This document shows, one piece after another, positions 25,920-34,522 of a stretch of DNA of 64,000 nucleotides (its first letter is position 1; each line of letters begins with the position of its first letter). The position numbers were made by a program, and so were the translations under genes. The notes beneath the pieces were generated by a model. It saw only the letters and a program-made list of their open reading frames with translations. It was not told the DNA's origin and ran no database searches. Source of the stretch: an uncultured Pirellula sp. (GTDB lineage: Bacteria; Planctomycetota; Planctomycetia; Pirellulales; Pirellulaceae); NCBI GenBank assembly GCA_903858115.1, contig CAIOHR010000114.1, forward strand, positions 62,001 through 126,000, read 5' to 3'.

Positions 25920-28900
25920 TCACACACCAGTATTATTGACCACTTTCGGCATTGTCTCGTCCGAATCTGGAACCAATCGGTGCGAAGCGGCGATGATGAC
26001 ATAAAGAGCTGGTACGACAAAGAGTGTGAAGAGAGTACCGATGGACATGCCGACCACCAAAACGATCCCAATACTATTTCTTGCCTCAGCCCCAGGCCCT
26101 GACACAAAGACCAACGGCAAGTGACCAAGCACCGTAGCCGCCGAAGTCATCAAAACCGGTCGCAAACGGGTCTTGGCTGCCTCGAGCGCAGCATTCCATT
26201 TGCTAGCTCCCTGCTCTTGAAGATGGTTCGCGAACTCGACAATGAGAATTCCATTTTTTGCCACTAAACCGACGAGCGTGATCAACCCCACTTGCGAATA
26301 GATATTGATTGTCGTTAGTCCCAAATACGTGATGCACAAGGAAGCCGAGATGGCCAATGGAACCGAACCTACTAAAACGATGAGAGGATCGCGGAAGGAT
26401 CGAAACTGGGCTGCCAAGACAAGGTAGATCAATACTAACGCGATACCCAAAGATACCGTGAGAGCCGATCCCTCTTGCCGAATTTGACGAGACTCACCTG
26501 CATAGTCAATGTTCGCATTTGATCCCGCCACGTCACGCACAATTCCTTCCAAGACTCGCAAGCCCTCCTCCTTGGTAATCGAGGGCAACATCACCGCATT
26601 GAACTTCAAGGCTGATTGCTGCTGAAAACGGCTCAACACTCGCGGGGCTGTCTTCGGAACGATACTGGCAAACGTAGACACAGGGATTAATTGACCGCTA
26701 GGAGTTCGTATCTTGATATCCAGAAGCTCGCTAGTCGACTTCCGGTCTACTTCAGCGAGTTGCGGAATGACTTGATAGGATCGATTGAAATAATTGAATC
26801 GATTCACGTACCCACCACCCAGCAGCACGCCTAACTCTTGCGCAATCGCAGCCAAATCCAATTTTAGATCTGCGACCTTCTCTCGATCGATGACGACTTG
26901 GGCTTGGGGCAAGTCGACCTTCAAATCAGGATCCACAAACAGAAAGACATTGGAACGGAATGCACGCGTTACGATCTCTGCAGACATTGGAATCATTTGA
27001 TCTACGCTCAGATCGCTCTTCAAAATGACTTCCACATCAAAGTTTCCAGCCCCAGGGAGAGGAGGGACTAGTATCGGTAGTGGACGCACACCCGCAACTT
27101 GCGAAGCTAAGCCATAGACTTCACCGAACATATCTTGCGTGCTACGCTGCCCATGCGCTTTCCTTTCATGCCAATCGTGCGTAATGATTCCTCCAAAGCC
27201 ACTATTGGAACCAACCACAGCCCACATATAGTCGGTCTCAGGCAAGCTGACGAACTTGGTTGCCAACTCGGAAGCCCAACGCGTTGTACTTTGGAGTGTC
27301 GAGTCTGGGGACGCTTGCAACATAACGGCGATCGCGCCTTGATCTTCAACAGGCGCAAGCTCTTTGCCAGATCTTTGGTAGAACGGAACGGATGCCGCCC
27401 CGACGACGATGGTCAAGAATGCAATAGTCCAGCGTAGCGAAAGTGCCCCTTCAAGCACTTTGCCATACAGAGTTTGAATCCTAGCAAACAACCAATTGAC
27501 ACCACGCGTCAGCATCGGCTCCTTGCCCGAAGGGCTGAGCATGACCGCGCTCATGATCGGTGATAAGGTTACGGCAACGACGCCAGACAATACGACAGCG
27601 GAAGCCAAAGTGAACGCGAACTCACGGAACAACATCCCCGTCAATCCGCCTTGGAATCCGATGGGAGCATAGACGACAGCAAGGGTGATCGTCATCGCAA
27701 TGATGGGACCGACCAACTCACGGGCGCCGATCAATGCTGCATTGACTTTGGAATTACCCTCTAGAATATGGCGTTGAACATTTTCCACCACCACGATCGC
27801 GTCATCGACCACTAGTCCCACGGCCAATACGATCGCGAGGAGTGTTAAAAGATTGAGCGAGAAACCCATAAGATACATCAGGATAGATGCACCGATCAAA
27901 GATACCGGCATCGCAACCAATGGAACGATCGCGGTCCTGATCGACCCCATAAACAAAAAGACTACCACGCCAACGATACAGATTGTTTCGAGCAAGGTCT
28001 GCGAGATCTCGTAGAGTGCATCTCGCATGAATTTGGTCGCATCGAACGCCAACCCCATATCCATGTGACTCGGCAATGAGGGGCGCAATTCCTCCATGGC
28101 TCGATTCAAACGATTCGCAACATCGATTTCATTAACGCCAGGCAGCGGCCATACCGATACATAAACCGCCTCCTTGCCTCGATACATGGCAACCATCGAT
28201 GCTTCTTCCGCACCGAGCTCGACCTTGGCAACGTCACCTAACCGGATCACAGCTCCATCATTCTGCCAAACAATCAGTTGCTGAAACTCCTCGACGGTCT
28301 TGAGGTCCGTATCGGTGAGTAAATCTACTTGGACGGAGTCATTCTTGACGCGACCGATCGCAGCCAGATAGTTGTTGCGGCGCAGCGCGGAGAAGATATC
28401 CCCAGGAGTTAGATTGAGCTCCGAAAGGCGTGACGGTGAAATCCATATTCGCATGGCAGGCGTGCGTCCACCTTCGATACCAACACGCTGCACTCCAGGT
28501 ATGGTCGACAACTGTGGCTGAACCGTTCGCGAAAGATAATCGGTCAAACCTGCAATGTCATATTCATCGGACGTGAAGCTTAGATAAAACGAAGCATAGG
28601 GGCGGTCCGCACGCTGGATTTCAATTACCGAAGGCTCGGACTCGGCTGGTAATTCCCTACGTACCTGCTGCAGTCGTGCGTTCACTTCTGCCAGTGCGGC
28701 TGTCGCGCTATGATTGAGTACCAATCGAATCGTAATCGTGCTGACTCCTGCCACGCTCGATGACTCAACGAAATCTACACCCGCGATGGATGACACGGCC
28801 CTTTCGATAGGTGTCGTCAAGAAACCTCGAATCGTCTCGGCGCTGGCGCCGATGTAGATCGTTGTGATCTGAATCGAAGTGCTCTCAAGTTTTGGAAACT

Positions 28901-29009
28901 GCTGGATAGGTAACGACTGAGCGGTCCGAACTCCGATCAGAACCAAAATCAAGTTAACAACAATCGCAAGTACAGGATGTTTGATGAAAAGGTCGGTGAA
29001 GTTCTTCAT
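25920..29009 (-). CDS. RND-family multidrug efflux permease (AcrB/MexF type)
   Basis: Inner-membrane proton-driven pump of 1029 residues. It begins with one TM helix (PVLAIVVNLILVLIGV) and a large periplasmic loop. TM4 has the proton-relay pair in LAVGLVVDDAIVVVENV. The second half repeats the layout, with a TM10 region LVGLVAKNGILIVEFANHLQ. The reading frame overlaps the adaptor gene by ATGA, so the two are co-translated. No outer-membrane TolC-like gene lies in the window. Substrate unknown. Confidence 0.95.
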   Translation of the reverse strand: MKNFTDLFIKHPVLAIVVNLILVLIGVRTAQSLPIQQFPKLESTSIQITTIYIGASAETIRGFLTTPIERAVSSIAGVDFVESSSVAGVSTITIRLVLNHSATAALAEVNARLQQVRRELPAESEPSVIEIQRADRPYASFYLSFTSDEYDIAGLTDYLSRTVQPQLSTIPGVQRVGIEGGRTPAMRIWISPSRLSELNLTPGDIFSALRRNNYLAAIGRVKNDSVQVDLLTDTDLKTVEEFQQLIVWQNDGAVIRLGDVAKVELGAEEASMVAMYRGKEAVYVSVWPLPGVNEIDVANRLNRAMEELRPSLPSHMDMGLAFDATKFMRDALYEISQTLLETICIVGVVVFLFMGSIRTAIVPLVAMPVSLIGASILMYLMGFSLNLLTLLAIVLAVGLVVDDAIVVVENVQRHILEGNSKVNAALIGARELVGPIIAMTITLAVVYAPIGFQGGLTGMLFREFAFTLASAVVLSGVVAVTLSPIMSAVMLSPSGKEPMLTRGVNWLFARIQTLYGKVLEGALSLRWTIAFLTIVVGAASVPFYQRSGKELAPVEDQGAIAVMLQASPDSTLQSTTRWASELATKFVSLPETDYMWAVVGSNSGFGGIITHDWHERKAHGQRSTQDMFGEVYGLASQVAGVRPLPILVPPLPGAGNFDVEVILKSDLSVDQMIPMSAEIVTRAFRSNVFLFVDPDLKVDLPQAQVVIDREKVADLKLDLAAIAQELGVLLGGGYVNRFNYFNRSYQVIPQLAEVDRKSTSELLDIKIRTPSGQLIPVSTFASIVPKTAPRVLSRFQQQSALKFNAVMLPSITKEEGLRVLEGIVRDVAGSNANIDYAGESRQIRQEGSALTVSLGIALVLIYLVLAAQFRSFRDPLIVLVGSVPLAISASLCITYLGLTTINIYSQVGLITLVGLVAKNGILIVEFANHLQEQGASKWNAALEAAKTRLRPVLMTSAATVLGHLPLVFVSGPGAEARNSIGIVLVVGMSIGTLFTLFVVPALYVIIAASHRLVPDSDETMPKVVNNTGV

Positions 29010-30157
29010 TCGCCTGAATGCCCCGCACCAAAGTTCACGCCTGACTGAGAATCACTTGGCGCCTTTTCAACAGGTGCAATGAGAACTCCGCCCCTCAGCT
29101 TGAATGATCCGTCAGTCACGACGGTTTCCCCTTCCTTGAGCCCCTCTTTGATTGTCACGAATTCACCGAAGGAGGCGCCTGGCTTTACGTTTCTCGTGTA
29201 AGCCCGTAGTTTGGCTGAGTCCTTGGGATCATGCTGAGCGACATAGACAAACGCACCACTTGGAGCATTTCGTAAGGCTGTGAACGGTATCTTGACCATC
29301 GGAACCGGCTGCCCAAACTTCATTTCCAATCGGACGGAATCATTCGGCTGCAGAGTCTCGGGTGGATTTTTTAGCTCGGCTCTCGCCATTACGTTGCGAG
29401 TAACTTTGTCTGCCTGGGAATCGATCGCGATGATCGTCGCTGGAATGGGCTCTTTTTTTTCAGAAGCAAGAACAGAAACACAATCACCTAGCTTGAGATA
29501 ATCCGCTACAAGCTGGGACATCATGAAATCGATGTGCACATATGGTTCGGTCTCTTCGATTCCCTGAAGCATCGTGATCGGTGTTCCCTCAGGTAGGTAT
29601 TGGCCAGGATGAATGTCAAACAGACCGGCCCTCGCTCGGAACGGTGCACGCAATCTCTTTTTTTCAATCACCACTTTGAGTCGTTCAACTTCCGCATTCG
29701 CTTGAGCAAGCAAAGACTTGGCCTGTTCTAGCTCCAATTCGCTTATGGCGCGCACATTACTGGCCTGCTCCGAGCGCCTGTAGGTTGACTCATGTATCTC
29801 ACGGATAGCTTCCGCACTCTTCAGCTGCAATTCTTCTACACGAGTATCAAAATGCACTAGTTCCTGGTTCTCTTCGACCAATTCCCCGGGCTTGAAGAAG
29901 ACCTGAGAAACCATGCCCACCAATTCAGTCCTCAGTTGAATGGACTTCGGTGCCAAGACAGTCCCAATAGCCGTTGCGGAAGAACTCAATTCGATTGACA
30001 AAACTGTTGCGATCTTCACCGTTTCCGGCATTTCGGGTTGCTCTTGCTGCGGAACACTATCCATTGCCTGCCTGCGAGAAACGATGAGCCACAAAAAGCA
30101 GCCAACAATCAAGATTAGCAGGATCGATGCAACAATATTGGTCCAAATGGAACGCAT
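29006..30157 (-). CDS. RND efflux periplasmic adaptor (HlyD/MFP family)
   Basis: 383 residues. One N-terminal membrane anchor (IVASILLILIVGCFLWLIV), then the lipoyl/barrel-sandwich strand LVGMVSQVFFKPGELVEENQ, an alpha-hairpin (LQLKSAEAIREIHESTYRRS), the returning strand APFRARAGLFDIHPGQYLPEG, beta-barrel strands and a membrane-proximal domain. It links the RND permease, whose gene overlaps its stop, to an outer-membrane channel. First gene of a two-gene operon. Confidence 0.93.
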   Translation of the reverse strand: MRSIWTNIVASILLILIVGCFLWLIVSRRQAMDSVPQQEQPEMPETVKIATVLSIELSSSATAIGTVLAPKSIQLRTELVGMVSQVFFKPGELVEENQELVHFDTRVEELQLKSAEAIREIHESTYRRSEQASNVRAISELELEQAKSLLAQANAEVERLKVVIEKKRLRAPFRARAGLFDIHPGQYLPEGTPITMLQGIEETEPYVHIDFMMSQLVADYLKLGDCVSVLASEKKEPIPATIIAIDSQADKVTRNVMARAELKNPPETLQPNDSVRLEMKFGQPVPMVKIPFTALRNAPSGAFVYVAQHDPKDSAKLRAYTRNVKPGASFGEFVTIKEGLKEGETVVTDGSFKLRGGVLIAPVEKAPSDSQSGVNFGAGHSGE

Positions 30158-30206
30158 ATCTTTCTCAATTTCACGAAAAGGTAAGTGATTATGATACTCG
30201 AAACAA

Positions 30207-30238
30207 AAAAAGAGCCTTGAAAAATCAAGGCTCTTTTT
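30207..30238 (-). terminator. strong intrinsic terminator between the IS66 remnant and the RND operon
   Basis: Stem AAAAGAGCCTTGA / TCAAGGCTCTTTT with an AAAA loop and a run of seven T on the minus strand (a T-run also follows on the plus strand). It lies about 50 nt in front of the adaptor gene, so it would block leftward read-through from the insertion-sequence remnant into the efflux operon. Confidence 0.8.
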
Positions 30239-30420
30239 GCGTTCAATTCATATCCAATGTACCGTCTAACAAACAGACGAACACGGATGAATACATGTCG
30301 TGATCGCCGTGACCACCAGCCTTCTTGCCGTGATCATCCTTTTGAGAATCGAATGCAAAGACTATCGGCAATCGAATGGCAGCCGATGGAGAGTTTGTCT
30401 TCTCAACAACGGCAAAAGCA
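30239..30420. other. non-coding stretch at the left of the mobile-element remnant
   Basis: No gene seen. It contains the start of the 144-bp repeat (from 30350) and the phrase GAACACGGAT, which recurs at about 31219. Probably debris of past insertions. Confidence 0.4.
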
Positions 30421-30493
30421 TCAAAAGATGAGGCTTCCCATGAATGACGCTGAAGAATTCGAGCAGAATTCGATCGATTGGGACGTACCGCTA
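30350..30493. repeat. 144-bp direct repeat, copy 1 (interrupts IS66 tnpB)
   Basis: Aligns without gaps to 31328-31471, with about 13 mismatches in 144 positions. Its right edge coincides with the point where the tnpB reading frame stops resembling TnpB, so this copy appears to have landed in, or replaced, the end of tnpB. Its right end has CGATTGGGAC facing GTCTCCAATCG in the flanking tnpB sequence, an imperfect hairpin across the junction. Confidence 0.85.
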
Positions 30494-30714
30494 CTTGTCT
30501 CCAATCGCTTCATCCAAATCGCGATACCGTCGCGATCCCAATACATGAGCTTGATCCGATTGCGACGCAAGTTGAGGAACATAAAAACCCCTCCGTCTCT
30601 CACGTCGAGATGAAGGTCTGACTTGATGATTCCAAATAGCCCATCGAAGCTCTTGCGCATATCGATTGGGTCGGTGTGCAAGTAGGTCTTGATCTGTGGA
30701 TTGAGGGCGAGCAT
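30421..30714 (-). pseudogene. tnpB: IS66-family TnpB, truncated
   Basis: The first 72 residues match TnpB of IS66 elements (TDPIDMRKSFDGLFGIIKSD, then LRRNRIKLMYWDRDGIAIWM). After KRLE the sequence changes abruptly because the frame enters the 144-bp repeat. Normal TnpB is about 115 residues, so the C-terminal third is lost. It starts immediately after the tnpA stop. No tnpC (the DDE transposase) is present, so the element is dead. Confidence 0.85.
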
Positions 30715-31014
30715 CTACGCGACTTGGTCCAAGATGCGAGGCAAAGAGTCGATGGCTTCGACTGGTAGTGTGATGACAACTCCTGATGGGAGTTTGATCT
30801 GGATCTGAGCCGCCTGGGGCTCGGACTGGACTTGGAGAAAGGCGGGCTTGGCCAACGCTGGTTTCGAAGCTTGGAGCTTATTTCTCCATGGGTAGAATGT
30901 CGGAATGGAGCAGCCTATCGACTGACAGAACTCGGCGACGGTGAGGGAAGAATTTTCAAATTGTCGTAGCCGCTTGGTCCAGAGCTGAGTGTTGCTTTCA
31001 ATGGATTGAGCCAT
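30715..31014 (-). CDS. tnpA: IS66-family accessory protein TnpA
   Basis: 99 residues with the TnpA helix-turn-helix-like start (QLWTKRLRQFENSSLTVAEF, then CQSIGCSIPTFYPWRNKL) and the typical IQIKLPSGVVITLPVEA tail. TnpA is an accessory factor of IS66 transposition. It is intact here, but its partner TnpB is truncated and TnpC is absent, so it is a relic. Confidence 0.85.
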   Translation of the reverse strand: MAQSIESNTQLWTKRLRQFENSSLTVAEFCQSIGCSIPTFYPWRNKLQASKPALAKPAFLQVQSEPQAAQIQIKLPSGVVITLPVEAIDSLPRILDQVA

Positions 31015-31280
31015 GAGTAGAGATCCTGCGAGAGTGCGAAATCATTGGGCGAACGATAGAAACCTACCCCACGATTCCACGCAATGCTGGCTCAAAAACC
31101 TACGGCCGCTGTACGCTTACACAGGGCTGATATACTTCTTGGCTCGCATCCGTGAAGATCCGTGCAAATCCGTGGCTCGTTTTCGAGATCCTATCTTTAG
31201 CCACGGATGGGCTGGGATCGAACACGGATACGAAGTGAGCTGAGTAAAGTTAGCAGGAGACTCTCTTTTTTGTTACCAAT
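31015..31280. other. non-coding stretch between IS66 remnant and RAYT element
   Basis: No gene seen. It contains repeated ATCCGTG words (31147, 31158, 31168) and GAACACGGAT, sequence of the kind scattered around other planctomycete insertions, and ends at the left inverted repeat of the RAYT unit. Confidence 0.4.
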
Positions 31281-31327
31281 AAAAGGACATGCACAGCAAC
31301 GGATTTGGTCTCAACGGAATTCAGCAT

Positions 31328-31471
31328 CGAATACAAAGACTATCGGCTCTCGAACTGCCGCCGATGGTGAGTTTGTCTTCTCAACAACAGTAAAAGCATC
31401 AAAAGATGGGGCTTCCCATGAATGACGCGGAAGAATTCGAACAGATTTCGATCGATTGGGACGTACCGCTA
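31328..31471. repeat. 144-bp direct repeat, copy 2 (downstream of the RAYT gene)
   Basis: Gap-free partner of 30350-30493 (about 91% identical). Its right end, GATTTCGATCGATTGGGA, faces TCCCGATCGAATTC just outside the repeat. This gives an imperfect hairpin around the loop CGTACCGCTA, of the kind recognised by Y1 transposases. It lies 65 nt past the transposase stop codon. Confidence 0.85.
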
Positions 31472-31536
31472 TCCCGATCGAATTCTTTCGTTCCGTCTGA
31501 GAGCCGATTGTCGCTGGTTACTAACCCATCGAACCG

Positions 31537-32559
31537 TCAGCCGATGTTCGCGAGATGCCGAACACCTAGCTTGACCGCCAACTCTCGCAGCCGATCGCGA
31601 CTGGCCGACAAAAAGCGACCTACCCACGTCTTTTCGTGCAGCCGCTTGATACGCTGACTCCAAATCTCAGCGCTACTTTGAAGTCGCTCAAAGATGCCTG
31701 CCAACTCACTGGATACGACAGCCTTCCCCTTGCGAGCCACGCGGCTCGTATAGTCGACCAGCAACAGATATTGGCCTAACGTAAAACCCTCCACGATCCC
31801 CTTTCGCAGTGAACCTTGACGTTGTCGATCTTCGATCGGAACCAACCACAACGAATCTTCGATATCACCACTCACCGCTTGTGCTGCCACACTGCCATTG
31901 CGAATTTGTTCGACGTCTTCCAATCGCCCTTGAGAGACTGCGTTATCCACTCGTTCCTTGATACTGGTATGTGGACTTTGTTCGGGCAATGGAACAATTC
32001 CAGCCGCCACAGGATTCAAATCGATATACGCTGCCACGGAGAGCAACGATTCTTGGTCGAGGATAGCGATTGATTTGAAACGTCCTTCGAAGAAAGCCCC
32101 CGTGCATCCATCTTGCCGATTGGCAAGTCGAGCGAGTGGTTCCTTGAGGCACTTCATGAACCAACCGAGCGAAGACAAACGACTTCGAGTCTCTCGGACC
32201 CAATCTGTGTTGTTCAATTTCGCTTCGATCATTTCCTCTGTTGGTTTCATGGGTTTGCGATCTGCACCGCGCGGAGGATAGAGGCGAAACCAACGTTGGA
32301 CGACTTCTTGATCGGACCAATTTTCGGCTTCTTCGCAATCGATACGCAAGAGCAAGTGAAGGTGATTGTCCATGGTGCTAAAGCCACCGACGGAGATCGC
32401 GAAGATTTCGTTGAGTTCTTTGAGACGCTGGTCGATCCATTCTTTCCGCTGGAATCCGTTCTCATCGGAAAGCAGATGGGCTTTCCTGCAGCATCTGGAA
32501 ATGCAGTGATACCAACGACTTACGGACGTATCGACGAGTCGGAAGCGAGCTTTAGTCAT
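31537..32559 (-). CDS. Y1 transposase, REP-associated (RAYT) type
   Basis: 340 residues. The HUH motif is in TMDNHLHLLLRI and the candidate catalytic tyrosine is in VAAYIDLNPVAAGIV. The start YHCISRCCRKAHLLSDENGF and the GAFFEGRFKSIAI block are typical of the RAYT branch of IS200-like transposases. The C-terminus is long (RDRLRELAVKLGVRHLANIG), as in planctomycete members. It processes single-stranded DNA at hairpins. The gene appears intact; whether it moved the flanking 144-bp repeat is a hypothesis. Confidence 0.88.
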   Translation of the reverse strand: MTKARFRLVDTSVSRWYHCISRCCRKAHLLSDENGFQRKEWIDQRLKELNEIFAISVGGFSTMDNHLHLLLRIDCEEAENWSDQEVVQRWFRLYPPRGADRKPMKPTEEMIEAKLNNTDWVRETRSRLSSLGWFMKCLKEPLARLANRQDGCTGAFFEGRFKSIAILDQESLLSVAAYIDLNPVAAGIVPLPEQSPHTSIKERVDNAVSQGRLEDVEQIRNGSVAAQAVSGDIEDSLWLVPIEDRQRQGSLRKGIVEGFTLGQYLLLVDYTSRVARKGKAVVSSELAGIFERLQSSAEIWSQRIKRLHEKTWVGRFLSASRDRLRELAVKLGVRHLANIG

Positions 32560-32754
32560 GGCAAATTCTCTCCAAGGAGCAATCGATTTAACCTGCAGAG
32601 CTTACCAAACTGCAAAACAAATGCAAGGCGCTGTGCATGTCCTTTTTTGTTCTAAAAAATGATATTCTTGGCGATCCATTCCAGTGAGACTCCTTGGACA
32701 TATCAGAGACTTACTTTTCTGCAGGCTGTGCAAGGCAATCGAGGCGAGGCACTA

Positions 32755-33501
32755 TCACCAAATGCCGGCACTCGTCAATTGCTTTGTCACCTGCCCAGCC
32801 CAATCTTTGTTGGCTGCGGGCGATGCTGGACTGGGGTGAAGGATTCGAGAAATTTGTATCTCGGTTTCTGAACCGAGAATTCTCTTTAAGCAGTCTTCAG
32901 CGTATCCACCTACGCCCACAGCACGCATCGGTCCCAACACCTCGATTACCTTCCCAAGATAAGAGTCGCAAACGTCTTGCAGTGCCTGCACGTCCGCACG
33001 CTGAAGTTTGTCAGGAGTAACATTCCTGGCACCTTCATCCATAAAGACGAGCGGACAATAATTGACTACGAAATGCTCCTCAAAGAAACTCTCGGGGGTG
33101 CCATACCGTTCCCCAAATAGCCCCCACAATCGCTTGCCTGACACTTCGGACTTCTTGCATGCAAATCCGTCGATGCGTCGCTTGGGATGCTCGCTGGCCG
33201 GTTTATCAACTTCTTCATCAATGCCGAGCCAATCACGAACGGCTGCGATCTCGCCAAATGGAACGCCGGTTTGTGCCATACCAAAGGGACCCGGATTCAT
33301 CCCCAAAAAAAGAACCTTGCATGTCGCCTTTGCATACTTTGTCAAATACGCATGGTGAGGTTTCCATGCATACTCCAAGGGGTTGTAGACGTATGCGACC
33401 GGGGGTTGAAAACGGAGTTTATCAACGGCATGACTCAACTCTTTCGCCAAAACAATGAGCTGAGCCGAAGTTGTCGATGAAACCGATTTGGAACGTGGCA
33501 C
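32755..33501 (-). CDS. SMUG1-type uracil-DNA glycosylase
   Basis: Removes uracil (and probably hydroxymethyluracil) from DNA in base-excision repair. 248 residues with the SMUG1 signature FLGMNPGPFGMAQTGVPFGE (catalytic Asn in NPGP), the RDWLGID and EVSGKRLWGLFGERYG segments, and the second motif HPSPASPAANK (catalytic His). Similarity to animal SMUG1 is striking along the whole length. A single gene on the minus strand, ending just outside the mobile-element region. Bacterial SMUG1-like enzymes are known but patchy, so transfer is possible. Confidence 0.93.
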   Translation of the reverse strand: MPRSKSVSSTTSAQLIVLAKELSHAVDKLRFQPPVAYVYNPLEYAWKPHHAYLTKYAKATCKVLFLGMNPGPFGMAQTGVPFGEIAAVRDWLGIDEEVDKPASEHPKRRIDGFACKKSEVSGKRLWGLFGERYGTPESFFEEHFVVNYCPLVFMDEGARNVTPDKLQRADVQALQDVCDSYLGKVIEVLGPMRAVGVGGYAEDCLKRILGSETEIQISRILHPSPASPAANKDWAGQVTKQLTSAGIW

Positions 33502-33531
33502 GAAGAAACGCCTCGCTAATGTTGAGTTGCG

Positions 33532-34491
33532 CTAGCTAGTCGGCTTGAGGATTTTCCGACCGAGTGTCGGATTATAGGGTGTCCATCGATCCTTGGTGCG
33601 ATCTGCAAGCACCATCGCACGAGCGGAGCTCAATTTGGCATCCATTTCATCTAGATAGTGAAAGACGATCGCCTCCAATGTCATCGGGACCTTGGGGCTA
33701 CCATGTTCGAGGTAGCCATGATGACTAACGATTATGTGCTGTAACTGTAGCACAGTGTCGGAGTCGACCTGGATTCCGCGTGTCTTCAGTTCCAAAATGC
33801 GGCGATCAATCATCTGAACACCTTGTATGAGATGCCCCAGCAATTGACCACTGTCGGTATAGCTCAATTCACCATCAAATGCTAACTCTTCGAGCTTTCC
33901 GATATCGTGCAGAAAGGCCCCAACAATCAGCATGTCTTCGTTCAAATCAAGATAATGATTGGCAACTCCGCGAGCTAGTGACATCAAGGAGACAATATGC
34001 TCGAGCAACCCACCAGGGTAAGCATGATGCGCTTTGATTCCTGCGGGGGCCGTTCGCAACAATTCAGCAATGTTCGGGTCCTCGTAGAACAACATCGCGA
34101 TAGCTCGCAAACCGTCGTCATTGAGTTCCTGGAGCATCTCACCGACCTGTTTCCAAAGCTCATCCACATCGACGCGACTGGCTGATTCAAAATCCTCTTT
34201 CGAAATCTGCGATTCATCAACCAATTGAAGCTGGTTGACGATGAGTTGCAATACGCCATTGTGAACTTGAGACGCAGCGTTGATACGGACGTAGTTGCCT
34301 TTGTTAAATTTTTCGGCCATCTTCTCGTCTGCATTCCAACGCATGGCGGAGATGGTGCCTGTGTTATCCTGAAGCTGCATCAGCAAATACAGGTTGCCCT
34401 GCCGATTGGCTCGCAATTGTCGATCGACAATGCGATACACCTCGTCGATTTGCATCTGAGGTTGAATACTGGCAACAAACGTTCTTGTCAT
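33532..34491 (-). CDS. 3'-5' exoribonuclease, YhaM-like (OB fold plus HD domain)
   Basis: 319 residues. An N-terminal OB fold (LYLLMQLQDNTGTISAMRWN) is followed by an HD phosphohydrolase domain with the metal ligands in AHHAYPGGLLEHIVS, FLHDIGKLEEL and HIIVSHHGYLEHGSP. Family members such as YhaM/Cbf1 trim single-stranded RNA (and DNA) from the 3' end. It ends in a tail typical of the family (DRWTPYNPTLGRKI). It sits 31 nt after the ABC-2 permease gene on the same strand. Confidence 0.88.
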   Translation of the reverse strand: MTRTFVASIQPQMQIDEVYRIVDRQLRANRQGNLYLLMQLQDNTGTISAMRWNADEKMAEKFNKGNYVRINAASQVHNGVLQLIVNQLQLVDESQISKEDFESASRVDVDELWKQVGEMLQELNDDGLRAIAMLFYEDPNIAELLRTAPAGIKAHHAYPGGLLEHIVSLMSLARGVANHYLDLNEDMLIVGAFLHDIGKLEELAFDGELSYTDSGQLLGHLIQGVQMIDRRILELKTRGIQVDSDTVLQLQHIIVSHHGYLEHGSPKVPMTLEAIVFHYLDEMDAKLSSARAMVLADRTKDRWTPYNPTLGRKILKPTS

Positions 34492-34522
34492 GGATGATAT
34501 CAGTCGTGTAGGTGTAGTTTGA

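Larger units (their letters stand above)
31281..32646 (-). mobile_element. RAYT/IS200-like element bounded by a 17-bp perfect inverted repeat
   Basis: AAAAGGACATGCACAGC at 31281-31297 is repeated in perfect inverted orientation at 32630-32646. Between them lie one copy of the 144-bp repeat and a single Y1 transposase gene. Y1 elements lack true terminal inverted repeats, but RAYT genes are commonly flanked by inverted REP-like palindromic words, and these may be such signals. Total about 1.37 kb. Confidence 0.7.
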
